From Tetramitus jugosus (taxonomy: Eukaryota > Heterolobosea > Eutetramitea > Acrasida > Vahlkampfiidae), in assembly GCA_937625935.1 (NCBI GenBank), contig OW569369.1, forward strand, positions 1 to 64,000: a stretch of 64,000 bases of DNA. Direction: 5' to 3'. The position numbers and the translations under genes were made by a program. Of the stretch, positions 10,748 through 19,977 are shown piece by piece; the stretch's first letter is position 1, and the number at the start of each line of letters is the position of its first letter. The notes below the pieces were generated by a model. That model did no database searches. It worked only from the letters and a program-made list of their open reading frames with translations, and had not been told where the DNA came from.

Positions 10748-11428
10748 CTAAGGAAGCAATGCTTCCTTTTCAGAGTACTTGTATGGATTGAAGAGAACGA
10801 GTGCTACCATTGATGTCAGTCGGACGAGTAGTGGTGGAGGTGGTGGTAATGTAGGAAAGTGTGTTGAATAGTCAGATATGACATAACCCAATCGTAACAC
10901 ATAGGTCATTAGGCTCCACATTCCTCCTCTCTTATTGAAAAGTGAAATGATCTTTAACCGTGAAATGTTCATGTTTCTTCGATCGTTGATCAAATCAATG
11001 ATACTCATCCGCTTGAGCATTAACCCCTGCAGATGCATCAACGGAGAATGATACCTGATATCTTTGAATAAATACAATAGCATATATACAAAAAAGGATG
11101 CTACATAGGCAGCACTACAGTAGGGCCACATCAACACAAACATCTTCATCAACTGTTTGTACAGCCGTTGAATCATGGATGGTTTGACAGACAACAATGA
11201 AGAATCAACTTGATCTGTAATTTGTTGTTGCTGTTGTTCTTGTTGTATCCTCATATGTTTTCGATACATTTGATCGAGCTTACTCTTCAAGAACGGAACA
11301 ACAATCACATTGAACAAACTCACATTTTTTTGTCGTGTCGTCAGTGCAGTTGCTTCTCTATGATGGTGATGGTGATGAGAAGCAGTTCCTATGGCTTTTC
11401 TGTTCAAGTTCTTTGAGTGGTGGTACAC
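10748..11428 (-). pseudogene. PEX12: PEX12 (peroxin-12) internal fragment
   Basis: The 226-codon frame matches the middle of PEX12, a RING-type peroxisomal membrane ubiquitin ligase subunit used in PTS-receptor recycling. Family-like stretches are VVPFLKSKLDQMY, an aromatic WPYCSAAY helix, YLFKDIRYHSPLMHLQG, and a proline run (PTLPPPPP) at the place PEX12 has its linker before the RING. The roughly 100 N-terminal residues of the family and the whole C-terminal RING are absent; the frame stops shortly after the proline run. A His6 run and a Gln run lie in the N-terminal part. It abuts the decayed element at 10725. I infer a truncated copy; a hidden 5' exon cannot be excluded. Confidence 0.6.
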
Positions 11429-11826
11429 TAGTGAAAATCAACTCAAATCGAAGACTACCATGCTCTAACTTCCTGAGTTCTATCATGATAGAAGTCTCCA
11501 GTAGTAAAGTTCAATCGAACGTCCATTTCACACTCGGAAACGATTTTTCGCGCACTTATTGGCTTCCTAGTCATAGGGTTTACGATTCGGGACTCGGGTT
11601 TCCCATAACATTGCATTTCAAGGATGGTGATGAAGATGATGGTCTATCTCTCTTTCCTGGTCTTGATTCCGCTCAAAAATTTTTCTTCGGTTATCTGTTG
11701 GACCATCAACGGTCATCCAAAGTTGGTTCACGAACTTTCGTTGAACTTTTTTTTGGGTTCTGATCAGCTGGGTGTGTTACAAACAAAAACCGATAATTAT
11801 CCGAAAAAACACAAACAAGCTTTCAA

Positions 11827-13695
11827 ATGTCACGTGCTTACTCGGTCATTTGTTTGTTCCTGCTCATCTTGATGATAGAAGTATGCAGTGCCGGTGGTAA
11901 GAAAGGTAACCCAAAGTATCACATTCCTGCACATTACTATTGCTCTTCTGTACATGCTGGGGACAATACAACACGTTTGTATTCCGTGACTTATTATATT
12001 AATCATTATATTGAGAAAGGTCAGGTTTCTTTACGTTCCTTTGGTGATGATGTTGCCCAGATAGAAATTAATTTTGGGGGACTTTATGGGAGAGTTGAAT
12101 ATAATACAATGTTAACTGTTGTGAATTGGAATGATAGTATCGTAGTATCTAGTAATACTACTATTAATGTGAATACTGGGCTGTTCCAGTTACAAGTATT
12201 ACCGATGAAGTATAGAAAAGATAAATATTATCAGAAGAATATGAAATATTATACAGTTAATTTTGATAGAATACAACAAGAGATTTCTATAGAGTATATT
12301 AGAGTTGAGACAAAAAATGGGACGAATACAACTATCATTCCAGATGACAAACTATGTACAGATTACTCTGATAGTAATACAATGTATTACTATTATTTCC
12401 AGCCAAGTTACTCACTCTCATCTGTGATTTGTGCAGTGTTTCTAGCATCAGTTAGTTTAGTGACATTGTTTTTGCAAATCCTATTCAGAAATTATAAACT
12501 TGTTCGAAGCAGATTATTATCTGAAATACCATGCAACATTGCGATATTGGCAACTGATCTAATGATGATAGCTGGGTATTCAGCAGATATTTACTACATG
12601 AACAAACGAGGTGTGAGGAATATTCCAGTCATTGTCATGTTGTCATACATTAGATCTTGGTTTATGTATGCTGCATGTTGGTGCTATATTCTGAACTCTC
12701 TCAGATATTTGTATATGCTCAATTTCTATCGGTTAATGAAACAAGGAAGAGATATGATGAGATTTCAAAGAATACTTACCTCAAAATTAATGTTTGTAGT
12801 TGTACTAAGTGTTGCTGGTTTTGTGATGATTGCTGCATTGAGTATTATTGGTGGATTTGTTGGAATGACAACTATTGTAACTCCTGGATTAATTAGCTCC
12901 ATTGTATCTGGAGGATCTGCCGCAGTAGTGCTGATCACTGGTTTATCATGCATTATTATAGAGATGATAGCTTCTCGGTCAATAATTAAGAAACATGGTA
13001 TAATCGCTTATTTCAGAAGAGACCCTCTCTACATCAAACTGCAGATGTTTACACTGCTGCCTAATATTGTGATTGCTGCCCCATATGCAGTACTGTGTAC
13101 CATTATTGATGCCAACTACACAAGTCTCTCTCTTACAAATTTCATTGTAGTTGTGAATGCATTGTTGTTCATTGCATTTGGATTATTAGCTCGCTTAATG
13201 ATGAGTGGTGTATTCATATGTAGTCTGCAACTCTGGTTACTATTGTTTCAAAAGAAAGAGGAAAAGAAGGATGATGAAGTACTGTTCTTATCCTTGATGG
13301 AGATCCCAGAATGCTATGACATGATGGTAGAGTATTGTAGATATGAATTCTCACTGGAAAACTTCTTGTTCTGGAAGCACATGAAAGATTTAAATGAAAC
13401 CTTGGGATACGCTACACTCACAAAGATTGCAGACTTGTATTTGAAGCCATACAGTCCTATGCAAGTCAATCTACCAAATAGTATTATCACCAAATACTTT
13501 GCATTAATGGACTCTGTGAAAGAACAGGAGAATCAACAGGTTCATGTGAATGAGATCCACAAGATAGTAATGCCAGATGTATTGTTAAATCTGAATGACA
13601 CATTCTCAAGGTTCCGTACAACGAAAGATTTTATAGAGTGGCAGCAGAATCACGATGCCTCTAAGCATTTAATTGAATCCCAATTTGCACTGTAA
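11827..13695 (+). CDS. Seven-helix receptor-like protein with C-terminal RGS domain
   Basis: This is a 622-residue intronless frame. A signal peptide (about residues 1-23) is followed by an extracellular region of about 175 residues with several N-glycosylation sequons. Seven hydrophobic helices then run from about 198 to 480. The RGS domain is in the C-terminal quarter (about 490-615), starting near MEIPECYDMMVEYCRYEFS and containing the ENFLFWK core typical of RGS helices. RGS domains speed GTP hydrolysis on G-alpha subunits, so this should be a plasma-membrane sensor that dampens G-protein signalling, the architecture of plant RGS1 and many heterolobosean and amoebozoan proteins. The ligand is unknown. 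It is the first intact gene inward from the telomere. Confidence 0.85.
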   Translation: MSRAYSVICLFLLILMIEVCSAGGKKGNPKYHIPAHYYCSSVHAGDNTTRLYSVTYYINHYIEKGQVSLRSFGDDVAQIEINFGGLYGRVEYNTMLTVVNWNDSIVVSSNTTINVNTGLFQLQVLPMKYRKDKYYQKNMKYYTVNFDRIQQEISIEYIRVETKNGTNTTIIPDDKLCTDYSDSNTMYYYYFQPSYSLSSVICAVFLASVSLVTLFLQILFRNYKLVRSRLLSEIPCNIAILATDLMMIAGYSADIYYMNKRGVRNIPVIVMLSYIRSWFMYAACWCYILNSLRYLYMLNFYRLMKQGRDMMRFQRILTSKLMFVVVLSVAGFVMIAALSIIGGFVGMTTIVTPGLISSIVSGGSAAVVLITGLSCIIIEMIASRSIIKKHGIIAYFRRDPLYIKLQMFTLLPNIVIAAPYAVLCTIIDANYTSLSLTNFIVVVNALLFIAFGLLARLMMSGVFICSLQLWLLLFQKKEEKKDDEVLFLSLMEIPECYDMMVEYCRYEFSLENFLFWKHMKDLNETLGYATLTKIADLYLKPYSPMQVNLPNSIITKYFALMDSVKEQENQQVHVNEIHKIVMPDVLLNLNDTFSRFRTTKDFIEWQQNHDASKHLIESQFAL

Positions 13696-14326
13696 TCAAA
13701 TACAATTTATAGCCTAGATAAAAGTTGTTCTCGGATGTCAGAAGACGGGAGGAAAACAGTAGACTGGTGCAATAGGATCAAACTCCTCGATCTGATAATT
13801 GAACTCGTCAGTAAACAGCACAACAACGGAAAAAGAACAGTTGGGTACAGACTAATGCTTTAGAAGGAACTGTACTAAAATATCAAGCCTATGTGTTTTG
13901 GTAATCCGTCACTGTCTCTGCGTCAATCGGTACTTTGCAATTCGCTTGAACATTTCTCTTCAAGAGCCCAAGATTTGAACTTAAACAACACCATTAGACA
14001 ACTTGAAGAAGATTCTTAAGGAAATTCAGAAACAAACTGACACTGTTGGAGGAGGTCCTGTTCAACATGCAGTTCAAGCTTTGTCTTGGGTGTCCAAATG
14101 TACAACTTGAACATGGGGATTCCACTCGGGGATTCAGAATTCCAACCATCTGATGGGGTAAAAAATAGTCTTAACGCAGAATGATATTAATAGTGCTCCT
14201 TAATTTGTACATTTTACTGTATCCTCACAAGTTTTTTCCAAAATCAGTATCAACATGTTCTAGTATGGTGAAGAATATTCTATCTTATGCCATACTAGTT
14301 TAATTATTCTAAAGATCTGTAAAGAC
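13696..14326. other. Intergenic region, no gene seen
   Basis: This 630-base gap lies between the RGS receptor and the GH16 gene. It has no recognisable open frame, RNA gene or repeat. Confidence 0.5.
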
Positions 14327-14359
14327 TTGATCCAAAAGACAACTTATTTATCCACACAA

Positions 14360-15682
14360 ATGAAAGTACTGTGGATCATCGTATTACTATCAGTAATACT
14401 AGTACTACTGGTCTATCGAACACATGGACAGACATGCAATTGTCCGCCTACTTTGCAATGTTGTGTGAGCGGATCGTCGGCCAGTTGTTACAATCCCTCG
14501 CAGTACAGTTGTTTTAATGGACAATTATGTCCAGCTGGTACATTGGCGTGTGGCAAGGCTTGTTACACGAGCACTCAATACGATTGTGTGAACGGTCAAC
14601 TAGTTCGAAAGGGATCAACACCACCACCTCCTCCACCACCTCCTCCACCTCCTCCTCCACCACCCCCTTCACCACCACCCCCTCCACCTCCTCCACCACC
14701 TCCCCCTTCACCTGGTCCTGGTTGTGCGACTGTGAACTGTGGATCACTGCAATGTTGTTCGGGTGCATGTTTTAATCCATCTCAGTATAGTTGTTTTAAT
14801 GGACAGCTTTGTCCAGCTGGTACATTGGCGTGTGGCAAGGCTTGTTACACGAGCACGCAATACGATTGTGTGAATGGTCAACTAGTTCGAAAGGGATCAA
14901 CACCACCACCTCCACCACCACCTCCACCACCTCCACCACCACCTCCACCTCCTCCACCTCCTCCTCCACCTCCTCCACCTCCTCCATCTGGTAATGTTAT
15001 ATTTGAAGATCAGTTTAATACTATCGATTTATCGAAGTGGTCATACGAAGTTCCCAGTTTTGACAATGGAAATGGAGAGAAACAAACATATGTAGACACT
15101 CATGCTGCTACAAATAATGGTATTCTGACAATTACTGCTACAAAGATTGCCGGAACAAATCGATGGCTATCATCTAAACTCCTAACTAAAGACAAATTCT
15201 TCTTCAAGTATGGTACAGTTGAAGCACGAGTAAGAATACCATTCCTTGGACCTGGACCATTCCCTGCAGTTTGGCTATTCCCAGAGTTTTCAGTTTATGG
15301 AGGCTGGCCAGCATCTGGCGAAATTGATCTGATGGAGTATGAAGCTGGATGGAACACGCCACAAGGTCCTCAGACATTTAGAGGACTTCACTTCACAACT
15401 CGGAACGGTGGAAATGCATTTGGCAGAATGATGCAGCATGATATGAGTCAGTGGAATGTGTATGGGGCACAGTGGACAGAAACGTACATTGCATTCTTCC
15501 TAAATGGAGCTGAAATTCTAAGATACAACAAACCAGCGGGAGCAGATTTCAAAACTTGGCCATTTGATCAAGAATTCTATCTGATTATTAATATGGCAAT
15601 TGATCCATGGTGGGCACCTCAGAGTCCTCCATTGACAACATCATGCTCAATAGAGGTAGATTGGATCAGAGTGAGACAGTAA
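14360..15682 (+). CDS. Secreted GH16 beta-glucanase with duplicated cysteine-rich binding modules
   Basis: I chose the Met at 14360 because it directly precedes the signal-peptide hydrophobic core; an upstream in-frame Met at 14327 would add 11 residues. Two copies of a short Cys-rich module (CYNPSQYSCFNGQLCPAGTL-type, like family-52 carbohydrate-binding domains of fungal endo-1,3-glucanases) are each followed by a long poly-proline linker. The C-terminal 220 residues are a GH16 lectin-fold glucanase with the catalytic GEIDLMEYE motif, whose two Glu are the nucleophile and acid/base. The likely substrate is a beta-1,3- or mixed-linkage glucan from fungal or algal walls, used in feeding or cyst-wall remodelling. 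The module-linker pair was duplicated at the DNA level (14470-14640 versus 14750-14920, nearly identical). Confidence 0.85.
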   Translation: MKVLWIIVLLSVILVLLVYRTHGQTCNCPPTLQCCVSGSSASCYNPSQYSCFNGQLCPAGTLACGKACYTSTQYDCVNGQLVRKGSTPPPPPPPPPPPPPPPPSPPPPPPPPPPPPSPGPGCATVNCGSLQCCSGACFNPSQYSCFNGQLCPAGTLACGKACYTSTQYDCVNGQLVRKGSTPPPPPPPPPPPPPPPPPPPPPPPPPPPPSGNVIFEDQFNTIDLSKWSYEVPSFDNGNGEKQTYVDTHAATNNGILTITATKIAGTNRWLSSKLLTKDKFFFKYGTVEARVRIPFLGPGPFPAVWLFPEFSVYGGWPASGEIDLMEYEAGWNTPQGPQTFRGLHFTTRNGGNAFGRMMQHDMSQWNVYGAQWTETYIAFFLNGAEILRYNKPAGADFKTWPFDQEFYLIINMAIDPWWAPQSPPLTTSCSIEVDWIRVRQ

Positions 15683-15899
15683 TAGTTGTATAACACTTTT
15701 CCTAAAATGGCGTTCTAGTTCTCGAGATTGTGTCAGATCAGGCAAGACAAATCATGTATAATGGGTCAACAACAAGGTTGTGAATAGAAAGAGAGTCTTC
15801 TTTTCGGGGTAAGTGTAACTAGAAACGAAAAGCAAAACATGGCGGTTGTGATCATTAGGATTATGTAGATATGATATACTCAATTAAAATTGTAAATAT

Positions 15900-16389
15900 T
15901 CATCGTAACGTCTCGTAGTGCTTGATAGAATGGAGTACCTTTCGATGGGAGTCATCAACTCGTTTCTTCAATTCTTTAGCCAGCTTAGTTCCTCTTTTCA
16001 TCTCCAAGTGGAGCAAGGAAAGAATATTCTTGGAGGCATTGATGTCTCTATTGCGAGTTAAACACTTAGTGGTTGCACACTGTTTAACACCTCTAACAAC
16101 AGACTCTTTCATCAATCCTTCTTTGTCTTTTCTTTGATGCTTGACTGAAGTCAGATGACTATGACACCCACAACAAACTTGGCTCGTCAGAAATTCATCG
16201 ACCCTTTCGGTGCAGGATCGTTTTCTTGGTAACAACTCCAAAATCTTCCATTATATTTAAAAGGTCATTCATCACATCAGAACTTGCCGTCTCTTTGAAG
16301 GAAGAGGCCCTCAAATCCGGACTGCAACAAGCAAACAAAACCCAACCATAAACAACGTCAGGCATGTTTATTTTGCTGGCAAGAATCAC
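15900..16389 (-). pseudogene. Fanzor (eukaryotic TnpB-like) nuclease remnant
   Basis: The frame 16241-15900 matches the C-terminal 100 residues of the intact Fanzor at 55659-57587. It has VDEFLTSQVCCGCHSH (the Glu and first zinc-ribbon cysteine pair), the shared VVRGVKQCATTKC, and RNRDINASKN (the RuvC-III Asp), followed by a basic tail. A separate frame (16389-16195) contains SSDVMNDLLNIM, similar to the ANVMNDF stretch that lies about 80 residues earlier in the intact protein. Between them the roughly 50-residue GNAGFGHCY region is missing, and the frames do not join. All N-terminal sequence and RuvC-I are absent. This is an inactive copy. Confidence 0.75.
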
Positions 16390-16908
16390 TTCGGTCTCAA
16401 ACCAATAATATGACTATTCCTCTCCACTATGACATTGACTCAGTGACTCGCAACCCTCGAAGAATGCCAGTGTATTAGATCAATATAGAGAGAATCGCTT
16501 GTACATGCTATTTGTTTGATCCTGGTATCATGAGTGATGATAATTCTTCAGCGTTCGTTGTTGCTGTTGAGAATTGGTCAATGGTATGGTACTCCTCAAA
16601 CTCATTCTTTGGAACGGAAGATGTATGTGTCTATGCTAGTGGATACAACGCGGATCACTACGCGGTACTCCGTGACGGTTCCCCAAAGCTTGATTTTCTA
16701 ACTAGACAAGTGAAACACTTGTTTGGTTATGTGAGCGCGATGATGACATCTATAAAACAATGAAAGGTACAGTGGGCACAGCACGTCTGAACCTATCTAT
16801 ACAACTTCATTATTAAGACAACTTGAGATATGGTCCACCAAATTGCGGGAGCTGATTTTATCATTTTTCGAGTAGGGAAGTGAGAGTATAGTATCAGTGT
16901 TCAACTAT
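16390..16908. other. Intergenic region with one doubtful small ORF
   Basis: The only candidate is 16512-16763 (+, 83 codons), which has ordinary composition (VVAVENWSMVWYSSNSFFG then VYASGYNADHY). It faintly resembles an RCC1-type blade but lacks the family glycines, and I do not call it. Nothing else is visible in the gap between the Fanzor remnant and the RapZ-like gene. Confidence 0.4.
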
Positions 16909-17430
16909 TCATTCAAATTGGTCAAATCCACCTCTTCTGAAACTAGCCTTCTTTCTGGCATCAGTTCTTTCCCTCTGTTTTTGCTTTGGTCGACTTGATT
17001 CCCCATCGCCTGTCTGTAAATCTCTATGCACCAAACCAACCTCATAATGTTGCAGTGTACTACTATCCTTGCTGATTTCCAGATTGAGTTCTTCAGCCAT
17101 TCGAACAGCCATACTAACAGATCTATGCTTTCCCTTTTCACATCCAAATGCGAAAACATGTTGCTCATTGTTGTCCGTCTCCTTCAACTTTTTCAGGATA
17201 TTCTCCTTACATTCATTGAAATAATGTGTTGCAGATTCATTGGAGAAGAAATCACTCCTCAAATCCTTGTTCTCTCCTGTGAATCTGTCCCGTAAGCTCT
17301 TGCATGGATTCGACAAGTGCCTGCAGTTGAAAATGGTAACTTGCTGACTGGATTCTAGAAATTTGAATCCTTTGCCATTACTGTAACCAAATGACACTAA
17401 AATGACACTCTCATTTTGCTGTGATTCCAT
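16909..17430 (-). CDS. RapZ C-terminal-domain-like protein
   Basis: I place the start at the Met at 17430 (MESQQNES), because the 23 residues upstream look untranslated; the product is 173 residues. It aligns by motif with the C-terminal domain of bacterial RapZ/UPF0042: a SFGYSNGKGF opening, FNCRHLSNPCKSLRDRFTG (RapZ has DxRFLxNP...LRxxTG), FGCEKGKHRSVSMAVRMAE (RapZ GCTGGxHRSV) and LVHRDL. In bacteria this domain binds small RNA and a metabolite, but in eukaryotes its role is unknown. The N-terminal P-loop kinase-like domain of full RapZ is absent. The tail is very basic. It is probably an old acquisition from bacteria, or a widespread stand-alone domain. Confidence 0.7.
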   Translation of the reverse strand: MESQQNESVILVSFGYSNGKGFKFLESSQQVTIFNCRHLSNPCKSLRDRFTGENKDLRSDFFSNESATHYFNECKENILKKLKETDNNEQHVFAFGCEKGKHRSVSMAVRMAEELNLEISKDSSTLQHYEVGLVHRDLQTGDGESSRPKQKQRERTDARKKASFRRGGFDQFE

Positions 17431-17567
17431 TTTATCAGTGTTCTTCTTGTTTCGTCGTAGAAGAAGGAACTCGAGCACAAAATTCAGAGGCACCAGCAAG
17501 ATAGAACGCGCTGGACATTCGTATGAACTATCTCAATTTGTTCCGAATGTTGTGACTAAGTTAATGT

Positions 17568-19632
17568 TTATTTCAGCTCCAGAATGTCAATCTTGACCAT
17601 TTCTTCCCCTTCATCATCTGATCCATCTGATGATTCTCCATCCGATGAGTAGGAACCTTGCGTGCTAGGTCCACCTGGCAACAACATCTGTTTCGAAGCC
17701 AGTTTGCGATAATATCCCTCTGGCATGTTCACCAACTCCAGATGAGTTCCCATCTCCTTGATCTCTCCCTTGTTCATCACAACAATGACGTCAGAGTCAA
17801 TGATAGTTGACAAACGATGGGCAATGATGATTGATGTTCTTCCTTCCATCAACTTGTTCAATGCTTCTTGGACAATTGATTCGGACTGAGTATCCAGAGC
17901 ACTCGTAGCTTCATCGAGTAGCAATAGTTTTGGATCTTGGATCATTGCTCGAGCAATGGCAATTCTTTGCTTTTGACCACCGGACATTGAAACTCCTCTC
18001 TCTCCCAACATTGTGTTATAGCCATCAGGAAGTGCCATGATAAAGTCATGTGCATTCGCTGCAATGGCTGCATCAATAACTTCTTGCTCTGACACTTCTC
18101 TTCCCGATTGTTGCACGGCATACAAGATGTTTTCTCTGATGGTTGAAGCAAAGAGTGTAGGTTCTTGTGTCACAATACCAATATTTCTGTGCAGCCATCT
18201 TGGATCGATCTCATTCAAATTGTTTCCATCCAAGATAATCTCACCAGAATCGGCTCGATAAAACTTTTCGAGAAGACCAACGATCGTCGACTGGTTTGGT
18301 TGAAGAAATCGATTAATATGAATCTACAGTAACAAAGAACCAACAGAAAATACCTACCTTTCCTGATCCTGAAGCACCCACCAAGGCAACTGCTTGACCA
18401 GGATGAATTGTTAGATTAAAATTTTTCAAAACTTGAGTGTTAGGTCGTGTGGGGTAGGAGAATGTTACATCTTTGAACACAATGTGACCCACGACTTTTT
18501 CTGGTTGAAGTCCACCACTAGGGTTCAGTATTGGATCTCTTCGAATGACTTTCAAAAGATCTCGGATATTCTGGGAGGCTTTACCAAATTCTGGCAGAAT
18601 CTTAAGACCATTGGCAATTCCTAACACACTCATCAGAATATAACTAAACACTTGAAACATGGTTCCAATCGTGATTTCACCCTTCACCACAAGGGTTCCT
18701 CCATACCAGAATCCCAGGGCGATATCTCCATAATTGAGGAAAATAGCCAAGGGGACTGTTGCTGCAAGAACAGTAGCCTTAAACAAGTAAATCTTATGAT
18801 TTTCGAGCAATTTTTGGTAAAATCTGCTCTTCTCCCTTTCTTCACCATCCATGGATCGAATCGTTCTCATAGAACTCACAACTTCATTGGAAATGTTTGC
18901 TGCTTGTCCGTTAATTTGATTAATCTTTTTCTGAGCAGCTGTAACTCCAACACCAGTCATCGAAAGAAGGACAACAAAAAGAGGAATAATTGATATCATC
19001 ACCAAAGCCATCTTCCATCCTGCAACCAAAGCCATAATCATTCCAAACAACATCTGAGTGAAGTGCATTGTTAATTCTCCAATTTTGTTCGTGTACGTTT
19101 CTTGAACCAACTCCATCGATTCCGTCATATCATTGATCAACTGGCCTGTTCTCTTCATATCAAAGTATCCAATCTCTTGATTCATTAGGGAATCAAAGTA
19201 TGCCTTCTTGAGACGAGTACCTATTCTTCCATGAGCCAAATTCAAGAAGAAGAAGAAGATGATACAAGCAAAAAGAGCTCCCACAGCAATGTAAGACATC
19301 TTTGTAGCTAAATCGTTCATGACAACACTTGACGTTGCCAAAGATTTGATACCAACTGCTTGGCTCACAATAAGTGAGGTAGGGACCGCTGTTGAAGCCG
19401 ATGAGGACATTCCGTCAATCATATCACCCATGATCATAAATAACAGAATTGGAATACAACCAAACCCAGCAGATCCCACCAACCCAAGTAAGATGAGAAT
19501 ACTTTCTGCTCCAAAGTACCACCAAACCATGAGAGGATTTACATTCTTGGGGTCGGCAGGATCTTCGAAATCCTTTTTCGGTTTCGTTTTCTTGAAAGTC
19601 TTAATGCTCTTTTCTCTCTTATGACGACCCAT
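17568..19632 (-). CDS. ABC transporter, B-type half transporter
   Basis: There are two exons, 19632-18358 and 18290-17568, joined by a 67-nt GT-AG intron (GTAGGT...CCAG), giving about 665 residues. Exon 1 has a Lys-rich N-terminus, an ABC type-1 membrane domain of about six helices, and the start of the nucleotide-binding domain. The intron falls exactly inside Walker A, between the Lys and Ser of GASGSGK/ST. Exon 2 carries the Q-loop (TQEPTLF), signature VSMSGGQKQRIAIARAM, Walker B LLLLDEATSALD and the switch His in IIIAHRLST. One membrane domain plus one ATPase means it must dimerise. The arrangement is that of ABCB/MDR-type lipid or drug exporters. No mitochondrial presequence is evident, and the substrate is unknown. 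Its start lies close to the divergent Zn2Cys6 gene. Confidence 0.88.
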
Positions 19633-19977
19633 TGTTATGTATAGTACGATTTAGTTATCAGTTATTTGTTGTTTGAATTGTTGCCGGGTACTGAACGAAC
19701 GTCGCTTTTTGTTGGGCTCCCAGGTCCGCTTAAGATCCGCTTTAAAATGCGCTTTAACCTGCGCAGGCCAGCGATGGCATTTCAGACTATTCCACCTCCA
19801 ACCGGCACGGACAATAGTAGTGCCTACCCGTTGAAGAGGCTCAACGGCAGCTTTAGTCCAAATAGCCGAAGAAGAGGAGTGGTGTTGGATGGATGGAATT
19901 TCCTACTTCTGTCCCGATCTGCGCACAAATCTTTCAACCAAAAACGACCCAACTTGAACAATCAGTGGCCACCACCA

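Noticed and set aside
14514-14994. Frames opposite or overlapping the GH16 proline linkers
   Set aside because: They are shadow frames of CCA/CCT repeats; composition is only Thr/Ser or Glu/Val.
16512-16763. 83-codon frame considered as an RCC1-type gene fragment
   Set aside because: The resemblance is limited to a few residues and the family glycine pattern is missing.
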